Positions 26,309-34,731 of a DNA stretch of 64,000 nucleotides are shown in pieces (within the stretch, counting starts at the first letter, position 1; each line of letters starts with the position of its first letter). The stretch spans positions 310,001-374,000 of the forward strand of contig JAQXDE010000066.1 in the NCBI GenBank assembly GCA_029251525.1. The letters are read 5' to 3'. A program made the translations under genes and the position numbers. Source of the stretch: Saprospiraceae bacterium. Lineage in GTDB: Bacteria; Bacteroidota; Bacteroidia; Chitinophagales; Saprospiraceae. The notes under the pieces were generated by a model, which was not told where the DNA came from, searched no databases, and saw only the letters and a list, made by a program, of their open reading frames with translations.

Positions 26309-28897
26309 ATGAGTCTAGCACTACAAAAAACAACTACAAAATCGAACACGGACAAAAATCAAGTAAAAAAAGTGTTCACATTTGAGGAAGCAATGAAAGC
26401 TTCTACAGCTTATTTTAATGGAGATGAACTAGCCGCCAATGTATGGATCAACAAATATGCATTGAAAGATTCAGCAGGTAATATCTACGAGCAGTCACCT
26501 GATGATATGCACCAAAGATTAGCAGGTGAAATTGCCAGAATCGAAAAAAGATATAAAAATCCTGTTTCAAAAGAAGACATTTATGCTTTACTGAAAAATT
26601 TTAAATACATCATACCACAAGGTGGACCGATGTCTGGAATTGGCAATGACTATCAAATATCTTCTTTATCAAATTGTTTCGTAATTGGAACTCATGCGGA
26701 TTCCTATGGTGGAATTATGAAAATGGACGAAGAACAGGCACAATTAATGAAACGAAGAGGTGGTGTAGGTCATGACCTTTCTCACATCCGTCCAAAAGGA
26801 AGCCCTGTGATGAATAGTGCTTTGACTTCGACTGGAATAGTACCTTTCATGGAACGGTATTCTAATTCGACTAGAGAGGTGGCTCAAGATGGTCGTAGAG
26901 GAGCATTGATGCTTTCTGTTTCTGTTAAGCACCCAGATGCTGAAGATTTCATCGATGCAAAAATGGAATTAGGAAAAGTTACTGGAGCTAATGTTTCTGT
27001 ACGAATTACTGACGATTTTATGAAATCAGTAGTAAGTGGTGAAAAATTTACTCAAGCATATCCTATCGATTCATCTTCCCCAAAATTTACCAAAGAGGTG
27101 GATGCAGAGAGAATATGGAATAAAATTATTCATAATGCATGGAAGTCCGCTGAGCCAGGAGTTTTATTCTGGGATACGATTATAAACGAGTCAGTACCAG
27201 ATTGCTATGCAGATTTAGGCTATAAAACAACTTCTACAAATCCATGTGGAGAAATTCCTCTTTGTCCTTATGATAGTTGTCGATTATTAGCTGTAAACCT
27301 ATATAGCTATGTGGAAAAACCATTTACACCAGAAGCTCATTTTAACTTTGATAAATTCAAGAATCATGTTCAAATGGCACAACGAATGATGGATGACATC
27401 ATTGATTTAGAGTTAGAGCAAATAGATAAGATCATTGCTAAAATAGAAAATGATCCTGAGCCAATGGAAATTAAATCCGTTGAATTTAATTTGTGGAAAA
27501 AGATTAAAAAAGCGTGTGAAGAAGGAAGAAGAACAGGTGTGGGAATTACAGCAGAGGGAGATATGTTAGCTGCAATGAATTTGAAATATGGAAGTGATGA
27601 AGGAATTGAGTTTTCAACCGAGGTACACAAAACATTTGCGTTGAATGCTTACAGGTCTTCAGTTAATATGGCTGAAGAAAGAGGACCGTTTACAATTCAT
27701 GAAGCGAAAAGAGAGGCTAACAATCCATTTATAAATCGAATTAAAGATGCTGATCCTAAGTTGTATGCAGATATGGAAAAACATGGTCGTAGGAATATTG
27801 CTTTGTTGACTATTGCTCCGACCGGAACAACTTCCTTGATGGCGCAAACAACCTCTGGAATTGAGCCAGTTTTCATGGTAGCCTATAAACGAAGAAGAAA
27901 AGTTAATCCTAATGATCAAAATGTTACAGTTTCCTTCGTTGATGAGGTAGGAGATAGCTGGGAGGAATACAATGTTTTCCATCATAAGTTTATGGATTGG
28001 TTAGCTGCTAATAATATGGATATTCATGAGGTGAAAAATTTACCTGAGAAAAAATTGCAAAAATTAGTAGAGCAATCTCCATATTTTGGGGCTACCGCAA
28101 ACGATGTCGATTGGGTACAAAAAGTTAAAATGCAAGGAGCAATTCAAAAATGGATAGACCATTCTATTTCTGTTACTGTTAATATACCTAATGAGACAAG
28201 CGAAGAAATGGTGCGTAAAATTTACGAAACCGCCTGGGAAGAAGGATGTAAAGGTTGTACTATTTATCGAGATGGATCTCGATCAGGTGTTTTGATTTCT
28301 AATGATGAGAAAAAAGAAGAAGTTGCAGATGACTCAATGATTATTGAATCTCGTGCTCCAAAGCGACCTAGAATGTTAGATGCAGAAGTAATACGCTTTC
28401 AAAATAATCATGAAAAGTGGATTGCTGTTGTTGGGTTGATTAATGGAAAACCTTACGAAATTTTTACGGGAAGAGCCGAAGATAGTTTTATGTTGCCGAA
28501 AGACATGAAAAAGTGTTGGGTGATCAAAGAGAAAGATGAAAATGGAATGAATAGATATGATTTTCATTACATGGATAAAGATGGTTACAAAGTTACTATG
28601 CAAGGATTATCACGATCATTTGATAAAGAATTTTGGAATTACGCTAAATTGATTTCTGGGATTCTTAGGCATGGAATGCCTTTACCATATGCAGTTGATT
28701 TGGTGGCAGGATTAAATGTTGAAAATGATGTTATCAATACTTGGAAAAATGGTGTAGTTAGAGCCTTGAAAAAATTTATACCAGATGGAACTAAGGTTGT
28801 AAAAGAAAAGTGCGGTGAGTGCGGTGATCCGGATGGTTTAGTTTACATTGAAGGCTGCTTAATGTGCCAAAGTTGCGGCCATTCTAAATGTGGTTAA
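26309..28897 (+). CDS. nrdJ: Adenosylcobalamin-dependent (class II) ribonucleoside-diphosphate reductase
   Basis: An 862-residue class II ribonucleotide reductase, making deoxyribonucleotides with a B12 cofactor and without oxygen requirement. Visible are the substrate-site loop (SSLSNCFVIGTHADSYGGI), the active-site NPCGEIPLCPYDSC, the TGTTSLMAQTTSGIEPVF loop, and GCKGCTIYRDGSRSGVL. The C-terminal Cys cluster (CGECGDPDGLVYIEGC, then CQSCGHSKCG) is the zinc/redox tail. Start is ATG at 26309 after CCGGAGACC, an unusually purine-rich leader for this window. No intein or split. The gene is monocistronic and adjoins the candidate oriC. Confidence 0.95.
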   Translation: MSLALQKTTTKSNTDKNQVKKVFTFEEAMKASTAYFNGDELAANVWINKYALKDSAGNIYEQSPDDMHQRLAGEIARIEKRYKNPVSKEDIYALLKNFKYIIPQGGPMSGIGNDYQISSLSNCFVIGTHADSYGGIMKMDEEQAQLMKRRGGVGHDLSHIRPKGSPVMNSALTSTGIVPFMERYSNSTREVAQDGRRGALMLSVSVKHPDAEDFIDAKMELGKVTGANVSVRITDDFMKSVVSGEKFTQAYPIDSSSPKFTKEVDAERIWNKIIHNAWKSAEPGVLFWDTIINESVPDCYADLGYKTTSTNPCGEIPLCPYDSCRLLAVNLYSYVEKPFTPEAHFNFDKFKNHVQMAQRMMDDIIDLELEQIDKIIAKIENDPEPMEIKSVEFNLWKKIKKACEEGRRTGVGITAEGDMLAAMNLKYGSDEGIEFSTEVHKTFALNAYRSSVNMAEERGPFTIHEAKREANNPFINRIKDADPKLYADMEKHGRRNIALLTIAPTGTTSLMAQTTSGIEPVFMVAYKRRRKVNPNDQNVTVSFVDEVGDSWEEYNVFHHKFMDWLAANNMDIHEVKNLPEKKLQKLVEQSPYFGATANDVDWVQKVKMQGAIQKWIDHSISVTVNIPNETSEEMVRKIYETAWEEGCKGCTIYRDGSRSGVLISNDEKKEEVADDSMIIESRAPKRPRMLDAEVIRFQNNHEKWIAVVGLINGKPYEIFTGRAEDSFMLPKDMKKCWVIKEKDENGMNRYDFHYMDKDGYKVTMQGLSRSFDKEFWNYAKLISGILRHGMPLPYAVDLVAGLNVENDVINTWKNGVVRALKKFIPDGTKVVKEKCGECGDPDGLVYIEGCLMCQSCGHSKCG

Positions 28898-28922
28898 TAT
28901 TTGAAAAATTATACTAGTTATT

Positions 28923-28952
28923 AAGGCGAGCAATTATGCTCGCCTTTTCTCT
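28923..28952 (+). terminator. Intrinsic terminator of nrdJ
   Basis: AAGGCGAGCA pairs perfectly with TGCTCGCCTT around a 4-nt loop, followed by TTCTCTTTT. It also lies downstream of the minus-strand gene that ends at 28975. Confidence 0.9.
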
Positions 28953-28974
28953 TTTATAGTTGATCTAAAATGTA

Positions 28975-29640
28975 CTATTTTTCAGATAACGCCTTAACAA
29001 ATTTACCATAAAACCATTTTTTTGGCCCTAAATCTAATCGATCTAATTCATCATATTTATATCCAATAACCTCAATAAAATTTTCAGAAATTGTCTCTTG
29101 GTAGAACTCAATTCGTTGTGGTTTTTCTTGCTCAAATAGCCAAACAATTGTGCTGTCATTTTTTATTGTACCATTCAAGGTTATCGATTCGTTGAGGTTG
29201 GTCAAATAACGATAAATTTTTCCATTTTCTACTCGATTATTTCCTGCTGTGCTAATTGTTTTTCTCTCTCGTGGGTAAAAATCGTAAAAAGATATTTCTT
29301 GGAAGTAAGGACTTTTTGATAAGAAAACATGCTCTGCCTCATAATTATTCATCAAAGTTAATCCAGGTTTTGTCACATAATCTAACCTTAAATTTTCCAA
29401 ATCAATACTCGTTTTAAGTAATGGATCTATATCCTTTATAGTGATATAGTTTCCTTTCCAAGTACCTTCGTATTTTTTAAAAACGTCTGCCAATTTTTTA
29501 TCTGAAGCGGTAAAAATTGGAGCGAGTTCAATAGCTTCTTTTTTCTTTAGCGGGGTAGCAGTTCTTATAGGTTCAGTATTATTTTGACAACTAAAAAAAG
29601 CGAAGCTTATAATAATTATTTTAAAAAATGATTTTTTCAT
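28975..29640 (-). CDS. Lipoprotein of unknown function
   Basis: A 221-residue lipoprotein with signal and lipobox (SFAFFSCQN, Cys at 18). A short linker precedes a globular part that starts with FKKYEGTWKGNY, resembling the start of lipocalin-like or DUF-type beta-barrel domains. Alternating beta strands follow (LRLDYVTKPGLTLMNNYEA, STIVWLFEQEKPQRIEFY). No motif identifies a family with confidence. It is monocistronic and convergent with nrdJ. Confidence 0.75.
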   Translation of the reverse strand: MKKSFFKIIIISFAFFSCQNNTEPIRTATPLKKKEAIELAPIFTASDKKLADVFKKYEGTWKGNYITIKDIDPLLKTSIDLENLRLDYVTKPGLTLMNNYEAEHVFLSKSPYFQEISFYDFYPRERKTISTAGNNRVENGKIYRYLTNLNESITLNGTIKNDSTIVWLFEQEKPQRIEFYQETISENFIEVIGYKYDELDRLDLGPKKWFYGKFVKALSEK

Positions 29641-30206
29641 GATATGGTTATCGTATTACTTTTGAGAAATCAATAATCCCCCAAATGTAATATTACTTTT
29701 TGAAAGAGGACAGTTGGATAAATATCTTTTTGCTTTGATTTCTACCAATTACTTTGAATTGAGAGTATTCCTATTTTGGTGAGTGAGGAGCAAATAGGTT
29801 TCTTTTGCCTCTGAATGGTATTGATTATTGGCTCAAGTTTGCTTAAATATTATTTATTCACCTGAATAGGTAAATGATACTTCTTTATTACGATAATAAA
29901 AATGGCTCTAGTTTTAGCATCTGTATTAGTGGAGAAAAGAGGAAAATTAAAGTTCCAATTACAAAAAAGACAAGGGATTAATTTTCGATTTGGTTTAGTT
30001 TTTTTGAAATTTAATAAAGTTGGGTTTTCCAAAAGTAAAGGCAATCATTTTTCATTAACTAATTATCCTTGATTCTAAGCAGATGGCCCATTTGGAAAAA
30101 GGAGGGGCCCAAATGGCATTTATTAAAATAAAATGGAGTTTAAATTATCGAACAGATTTTAATTTAGAGTTGGGTTGTAGTAGTATAAAATATATTGCCA
30201 TTAGTT
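29641..30206. other. Intergenic region with a GC-rich hairpin
   Basis: No credible gene. A -7-like TACATTTG is present on the minus strand at 29689-29682. The GC-rich hairpin near 30100 is listed separately. Confidence 0.5.
30088..30116. repeat. GC-rich inverted repeat downstream of the methyltransferase gene
   Basis: CCATTTGG (30088-30095) pairs with CCAAATGG (30109-30116) around AAAAAGGAGGGGC. It stands out in AT-rich DNA about 90 bp beyond the methyltransferase stop; no T-run follows on either strand. Confidence 0.45.
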
Positions 30207-31034
30207 TTATTTTTCTAAGATAATGACATCCTGAAAATCAACAGTTTTATCTTTTTCTCTTCCAGCCCAATAGCCCAAATACTTGGCATAAACTTTTAAT
30301 TTTTTTTGTAAAAAAACTTCTTCCAGGTATCCTTCTTCAAATGCAACATTGGCTCCTTTTACTTTTTCATCCATCAAAGAGTAATGACCTTTGCTGAACG
30401 GAAAATTAAAATGATTATTTTTAGAAATAAATTTTTTGGCATCTGCATTTAAAATAAAAAAAGTAACGAAACATTTTCCTCCCTTTTTTAAAACACGTTG
30501 AATTTCTCCTAAATAATTTTCGATTTCTCCCGGTAACATGTGAGTAAAAACAGAAGTCAAAACAACACAATCGAAACTATTATCATTATATGGAAAAACA
30601 AAATCTGCAGCATTATTCCCAGATTCTCGATACAAGTCGTTTTTCAATGGAACATAATGAAATTGAAAATTGGGATGATTGGGTGTAATATGTCTTTGGC
30701 ACCAGTCAATTCCTGTTTTGATAACATCGAAACCGTCATATCTTCCCTCCTTATCTAGGTATTTCGTCAAAGGAATAGCAACTCGACCAATCCCACTTCC
30801 GATATCTAAAACTGCATGATTGGGTTTCAATTGGCAGTGCACTTTTAAGGAATTTACTAACTTGTTGCCTAATTCGATAAAATCGCCAGAGCCTGTGAAA
30901 ATTAACCCTTTTGGTGGCATCAACTCGTTATTTCCAAAAATACTTGTCCAAATGTCCTGAGGTAAAAAAACAATTCGTCGAACTGTAAATCGAAGATAGG
31001 CGGGAAGTAAGTAATAAATTTTTCGTAAACTCAT
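30207..31034 (-). CDS. SAM-dependent class I methyltransferase
   Basis: A 275-residue cytoplasmic enzyme with the SAM-binding motif I VLDIGSGIGRVAIPL at about residues 76-90, an acidic residue at the end of the next strand (YDGFDVI), and a motif IV/V region SFDCVVLTSVFTHMLPGEIE. It belongs to the Methyltransf_11/25 group. The N-terminal 60 residues (YYLLPAYLRFTVRRIVFLPQ) contain hydrophobic and basic residues that may contact membrane. Substrate unknown. It is divergent from the metallophosphoesterase gene. Confidence 0.88.
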   Translation of the reverse strand: MSLRKIYYLLPAYLRFTVRRIVFLPQDIWTSIFGNNELMPPKGLIFTGSGDFIELGNKLVNSLKVHCQLKPNHAVLDIGSGIGRVAIPLTKYLDKEGRYDGFDVIKTGIDWCQRHITPNHPNFQFHYVPLKNDLYRESGNNAADFVFPYNDNSFDCVVLTSVFTHMLPGEIENYLGEIQRVLKKGGKCFVTFFILNADAKKFISKNNHFNFPFSKGHYSLMDEKVKGANVAFEEGYLEEVFLQKKLKVYAKYLGYWAGREKDKTVDFQDVIILEK

Positions 31035-31136
31035 ATTTTTAGAATTACTCTTTTTTTTGCGAAGTTAGTTGATTTTATTGGAGATTGATAATTTACTAAA
31101 ACGAGAATCATCAATAATGATTTTAAAAAATAATTA

Positions 31137-32075
31137 ATGAAAAAATCATTTTTCAAACTTGTAACTGTATTTGTAATTGCCCTGTTTTTTCAAAAATGTA
31201 CTAGTTTTTTTGAAAAAAAGGAACTGGAAACATTCCATTATTTTTTTGCAGGTCATTGTTATCAATGGAATTCTCTAGATTGGGGAAGAACCGACTATCG
31301 GTTGGAAAAAATTAGATTAGATACTTTTGATCAAATTTGGTTAGGAGGTGATTTGGTGGAAAACTTATTTCATCATCCGAATAATATTGAATTTGTCGAT
31401 AGCTTTTTTCAAATCGGAAAACCAACGACACATTGGGCAATTGGTAATCACGATGTTCTGGATCAAAAAGGTGATTTTTCAGGCATTGAAAAAAAGACTA
31501 ATCGAAAAACATATCATAGTAGTCATCAGAATGGGATAACTATGCTTGTTTTAAATACAACTGAATTTAGTTTTCCAGCCTATCAAAATCAGCCGCATGA
31601 ATGTGAACTTTTGGATAATCAATTCAACTTGATTAAGTCAGTAACGGATACAATTCAAGCTTCTTCTCATCTTGTTATTTTACATCATCACGCACTTTTG
31701 ACTAATGAGATTGCAGAACAAAAAATTAAGGTAGAGGAAGTTTTTAATGTCTACACTCCTGATTTTAATATGGCTTGTGAAGAACGAGGTACATTTTTAG
31801 AATTAGTTTATCCTCGATTGCTGGAAGTTCAAAAACGTGGCGTTCAAGTGATTTTGATTGGAGGTGATATAGGTTTACGTGTGAAAGAGTTTGATTTTAA
31901 AACCAAGGATGGACTTTCATTTTTGGGTGCCGGTTTAAATAATTCAGCAGGGACAGAACATAGACCAGCTTACTTTAACACAGCTCCGGATAAAGTTTTA
32001 ATTTTTAAACATCAACCAGGAATTCGTAAGTTAGAATGGGAATTCCAATTGTTAGATAATATGGTAGAAAAATAA
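31137..32075 (+). CDS. Exported metallophosphoesterase
   Basis: A 312-residue calcineurin-like phosphoesterase with an N-terminal signal and probable lipobox (FFQKCTSF). The dimetal site motifs are present: FAGHCY near the start, WLGGDLVEN (GD motif), AIGNHDVLD (GNHD motif) and LVILHHHALLTNE, then a late GGD. It presumably cleaves phosphoesters in the periplasm; the substrate is unknown. It heads a co-directional run with the Kunitz-like lipoprotein, sigma factor and barrel protein genes. Confidence 0.88.
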   Translation: MKKSFFKLVTVFVIALFFQKCTSFFEKKELETFHYFFAGHCYQWNSLDWGRTDYRLEKIRLDTFDQIWLGGDLVENLFHHPNNIEFVDSFFQIGKPTTHWAIGNHDVLDQKGDFSGIEKKTNRKTYHSSHQNGITMLVLNTTEFSFPAYQNQPHECELLDNQFNLIKSVTDTIQASSHLVILHHHALLTNEIAEQKIKVEEVFNVYTPDFNMACEERGTFLELVYPRLLEVQKRGVQVILIGGDIGLRVKEFDFKTKDGLSFLGAGLNNSAGTEHRPAYFNTAPDKVLIFKHQPGIRKLEWEFQLLDNMVEK

Positions 32076-32154
32076 TTACAATTCAACCCAACCCTTTTTA
32101 CTTTATCGAAGTCTATTTAATTGAGGGTGTTTAAAAAACTAATAAATAGAGTAG

Positions 32155-32406
32155 ATGAAAAAGATATTGATATTTTTAAGTTTCTTTTTGTTCACACTTA
32201 TTTCATGTAAAAAGGATGAAGTTTGTTTGAAGAATGATACTATTTGTGAAGAAATACCAGCAATTGACGAATTATGTGCTGCATTTTTTGAAAGATGGTT
32301 TTATGACAGTTCATCATCTAACTGTGAAAAGATCGGTTATAGTGGTTGTGAACAATATGGTTTTGAGACCAAACAAGAATGTGAAGAATGTGATTGTAGT
32401 AATTAA
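32155..32406 (+). CDS. Small Kunitz/BPTI-like lipoprotein
   Basis: An 83-residue lipoprotein (FTLISCKK, lipid Cys at 18) whose mature part resembles one Kunitz domain. Cysteines fall at 31, 41, 57, 65, 76 and 79/81. The C41-15-C57 and C57-7-C65 spacings are exactly those of BPTI, and ERWFYDSSSSNCEKIGYSGC matches the core Kunitz pattern (FYD...C...YxGC). FETKQEC corresponds to the C-terminal helix, two residues shorter than in BPTI. The P1 position after Cys41 is Ala, and the Gly normally two before that Cys is absent, so inhibitor activity is uncertain. Kunitz domains are common in animals and rare in bacteria. Confidence 0.78.
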   Translation: MKKILIFLSFFLFTLISCKKDEVCLKNDTICEEIPAIDELCAAFFERWFYDSSSSNCEKIGYSGCEQYGFETKQECEECDCSN

Positions 32407-32445
32407 TTTTGTTTTAAAAAATAAAATTCAATAGAGTAGTTCTAT

Positions 32446-33003
32446 ATGTTCAAAAAACGAAAAAATAATGAACGCGAAATAGTAGAAGGTTGTGTTCGAA
32501 ATGAACGTAAGTCTCAAGAATTACTTTATCGGGAACACTTTGATACAATGATGCGGATGTGCATGCGTTACACCAATGACAGAGACAAAGCTATGGAGAT
32601 TGTGAATGTTGGATTTTTGAAGGTATTCCAAAAAATACATACATTTCAATTTAAAGGATCACTTGAAGGATGGATCCGAAGGTTAGTTTTTCATTGTCTT
32701 TCAGACTATTATCGAAAAAATTCGAAGTATTTGCAATTTATGGTTTTTGAGGAAAGAGACCAATCCTCATTAGAAAAGGCTCACTCAAATTTATATGCTG
32801 AAGATATTTTAAAAATGGTCAACACCTTGCCTCCCGCAACTCAGGAAGTATTTCGATTGTATGCGATTGAAGGATTCACTCATTTAGAAATTTCAAAAAA
32901 TGTTGGAATAAGTGTTGGAACGTCTAAGTGGCATTTATCAAATGCTCGTAAGATTCTAAAAAAATTAATAGACCAAAATAATTTACGACAATATGCAGGC
33001 TGA
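32446..33003 (+). CDS. ECF-type RNA polymerase sigma factor
   Basis: A 185-residue sigma-70 family factor with region 2 (LLYREHFDTMMRMCMRYTND...EIVNVGFLKVFQKI) and region 4 (LPPATQEVFRLYAIEGFTHLEISKNVGISVGTSKWHLS helix-turn-helix). No region 3, which defines the extracytoplasmic-function group. The following gene overlaps by 11 bp in another frame and encodes a membrane protein, a pairing frequent in Bacteroidota, where the partner replaces a classical anti-sigma factor. The signal sensed is unknown. Confidence 0.92.
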   Translation: MFKKRKNNEREIVEGCVRNERKSQELLYREHFDTMMRMCMRYTNDRDKAMEIVNVGFLKVFQKIHTFQFKGSLEGWIRRLVFHCLSDYYRKNSKYLQFMVFEERDQSSLEKAHSNLYAEDILKMVNTLPPATQEVFRLYAIEGFTHLEISKNVGISVGTSKWHLSNARKILKKLIDQNNLRQYAG

Positions 33004-34411
33004 CCAACATAATTATCAACCCGATGAGCAATTCACCAATAAAGGTTGGAGTGAGATGCTTAAAAACTTGGACAAAGAGATGCCCGTTCAAGAAAAAAAA
33101 AGACGTGGGTTCTTTTGGCTTTTTCCTTTTCTTTTAGTTGGAGTGATTATAAGTTTTTGGGTATTTTATCCTAGTGACACAATAAACAGAATTACTCAAA
33201 CTCAATTTATTACTTCATATAAAAAACAAGTTTTCAAAAGCTCAATTGAAAATACTGAAACAAAAGAAAATCAAAATAATCCTTCTTTAAATCAAATTAC
33301 TTTTATTGAAAATAAAAAAGATTTTAATAATAAAGTCGAAATTAATGATGGTTACCCGTCAATAATTGATTCTTCAAATCTTTTCCTTCCTCGGGTAGTT
33401 GAGGAGGAGGTGCCTGTAGAAAAAACTGAATCCATCCAGGAAAAAGATCCAATAACAGATTTGAAAATTGAAGTTGTTCCAATTGATCCAGTTTTTATAA
33501 CAATAAAATTACAGGAGGTTGAAGAACTAGTGATGGAGGAGGGAGATTTCTATTTTGAAGAAGAAATTATTGAAATTAAAGAGCAGCAAAAACGAAAAAT
33601 TGAGTTTGGAGTTTTTGCTGGAGTGGTAGGAGATTTTGCGAATATGAGTAAGCAAGGGTTAATGACTGGAACCATTATCCATTTTCCATTTGGAAAGAAG
33701 TTAGGATTTAAAATAGGATTAGGATATTCCCAATTATCAAAAAACCAACCATATTATTTTACAGGCAATCAAAATGCATCATTATCGAGTGAATTTATTG
33801 ATGCCTCCATTGCCTCACCTCCGCCTTTTTCAACTGTGGCAATAAAGATCAGTGGTGATTTTATTTTGGAAAAATTTCATCAGCTTGATTTGCCTGTTTT
33901 ACTAACTTATTCTCCAATTAAAAAATTGGAATTTCATTTAGGTGCCAACTCGTCTTATTTGATTAAAGATCAAGCAATGTTATTTAATAATAATTTGTCC
34001 ATAAATGAATCGGTTAATAATGATTATTCAGCTTACGGAATTGAATTGGATGATTTAGATTTAAATACTATTTCTCAAAATCAATATGAAGCCAAGAGTT
34101 ATTGGACAAAATTAAATGTAAGTGCTGTAGTTGGATTAGTTTGGAAACCTAATCTAAGAATTAATTTAGGACTTCAATATCACCATGGAATTTTACCAAT
34201 TTTAAAATCCAATAATAATAGTAACTATGCAGATATATTAAATAGTTCAACAGTTCAATCTTTTGAAGTTTTTAATAATTCAGGAGGATTTAATTCAATG
34301 ATGCAAACTTCAAATTCAAATGTTGAATCTATAAGGCAACCATTATTCAATAATCAAAAATTTATAAAATATAATAACTCGATTCGATTTTCGATTGGGT
34401 ACACGTTTTAA
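32993..34411 (+). CDS. Membrane-anchored beta-barrel protein paired with the sigma factor
   Basis: A 472-residue protein. An N-terminal cytoplasmic-type segment of about 35 residues is followed by a membrane helix (FFWLFPFLLVGVIISFWVFY, about 38-58). A low-complexity Glu/Lys/Asn-rich linker runs to about residue 195. The C-terminal 270 residues look like an outer-membrane beta-barrel of the PorT/OMP_b-brl type (IEFGVFAGVVGDFANMS; LGFKIGLGYSQLS; final SIRFSIGYTF with terminal Phe). This layout, translationally coupled to an ECF sigma gene, is known in Bacteroidota. Regulation of the sigma factor is inferred and not shown. Confidence 0.8.
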   Translation: MQADQHNYQPDEQFTNKGWSEMLKNLDKEMPVQEKKRRGFFWLFPFLLVGVIISFWVFYPSDTINRITQTQFITSYKKQVFKSSIENTETKENQNNPSLNQITFIENKKDFNNKVEINDGYPSIIDSSNLFLPRVVEEEVPVEKTESIQEKDPITDLKIEVVPIDPVFITIKLQEVEELVMEEGDFYFEEEIIEIKEQQKRKIEFGVFAGVVGDFANMSKQGLMTGTIIHFPFGKKLGFKIGLGYSQLSKNQPYYFTGNQNASLSSEFIDASIASPPPFSTVAIKISGDFILEKFHQLDLPVLLTYSPIKKLEFHLGANSSYLIKDQAMLFNNNLSINESVNNDYSAYGIELDDLDLNTISQNQYEAKSYWTKLNVSAVVGLVWKPNLRINLGLQYHHGILPILKSNNNSNYADILNSSTVQSFEVFNNSGGFNSMMQTSNSNVESIRQPLFNNQKFIKYNNSIRFSIGYTF

Positions 34412-34434
34412 GAAACATATTAGCTCGAGACTAG

Positions 34435-34470
34435 AAGGTAGATAATCTCTTGGCGGTCTACCTTTTTGTT
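34435..34470 (+). terminator. Intrinsic terminator after the sigma/barrel operon
   Basis: AAGGTAGA pairs with TCTACCTT around a 14-nt loop, followed by TTTGTTGTTTT, 24 bp after the stop codon. Confidence 0.75.
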
Positions 34471-34731
34471 GTTTTGAGGAATTGTAATTATCCGGTTTTT
34501 ATGACTGTTAATAATTGAATAACCAAATATTGGTTGGATTTTTAAATAAAACAACTTATCTTATACTTACCTCTACAAAAAGATTCCAATCTTTTTCTCT
34601 TTTCTCAATTATTATTAATTCATAAATTCGTAAAACCAACTTAATTCCCTCTTCTTTTTTTGTTAATTATGATTTCTTTTTTCTAAGATTTCCTCCCCGA
34701 GGAAGAAAGTGGTCTTTAATATGCCACGTTC
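34471..34731. other. Intergenic region with a short hairpin near the start codon
   Basis: AT-rich. TTCCTC/GAGGAA form a 6-bp hairpin with a CCC loop at 34690-34704, 27 bp before the aspartyl-protease start. It could influence translation but may be fortuitous. Confidence 0.35.

Noticed and set aside
29850-30044. 64-codon open frame on the minus strand
   Set aside because: No recognisable features, and the region is gene-free AT-rich DNA.
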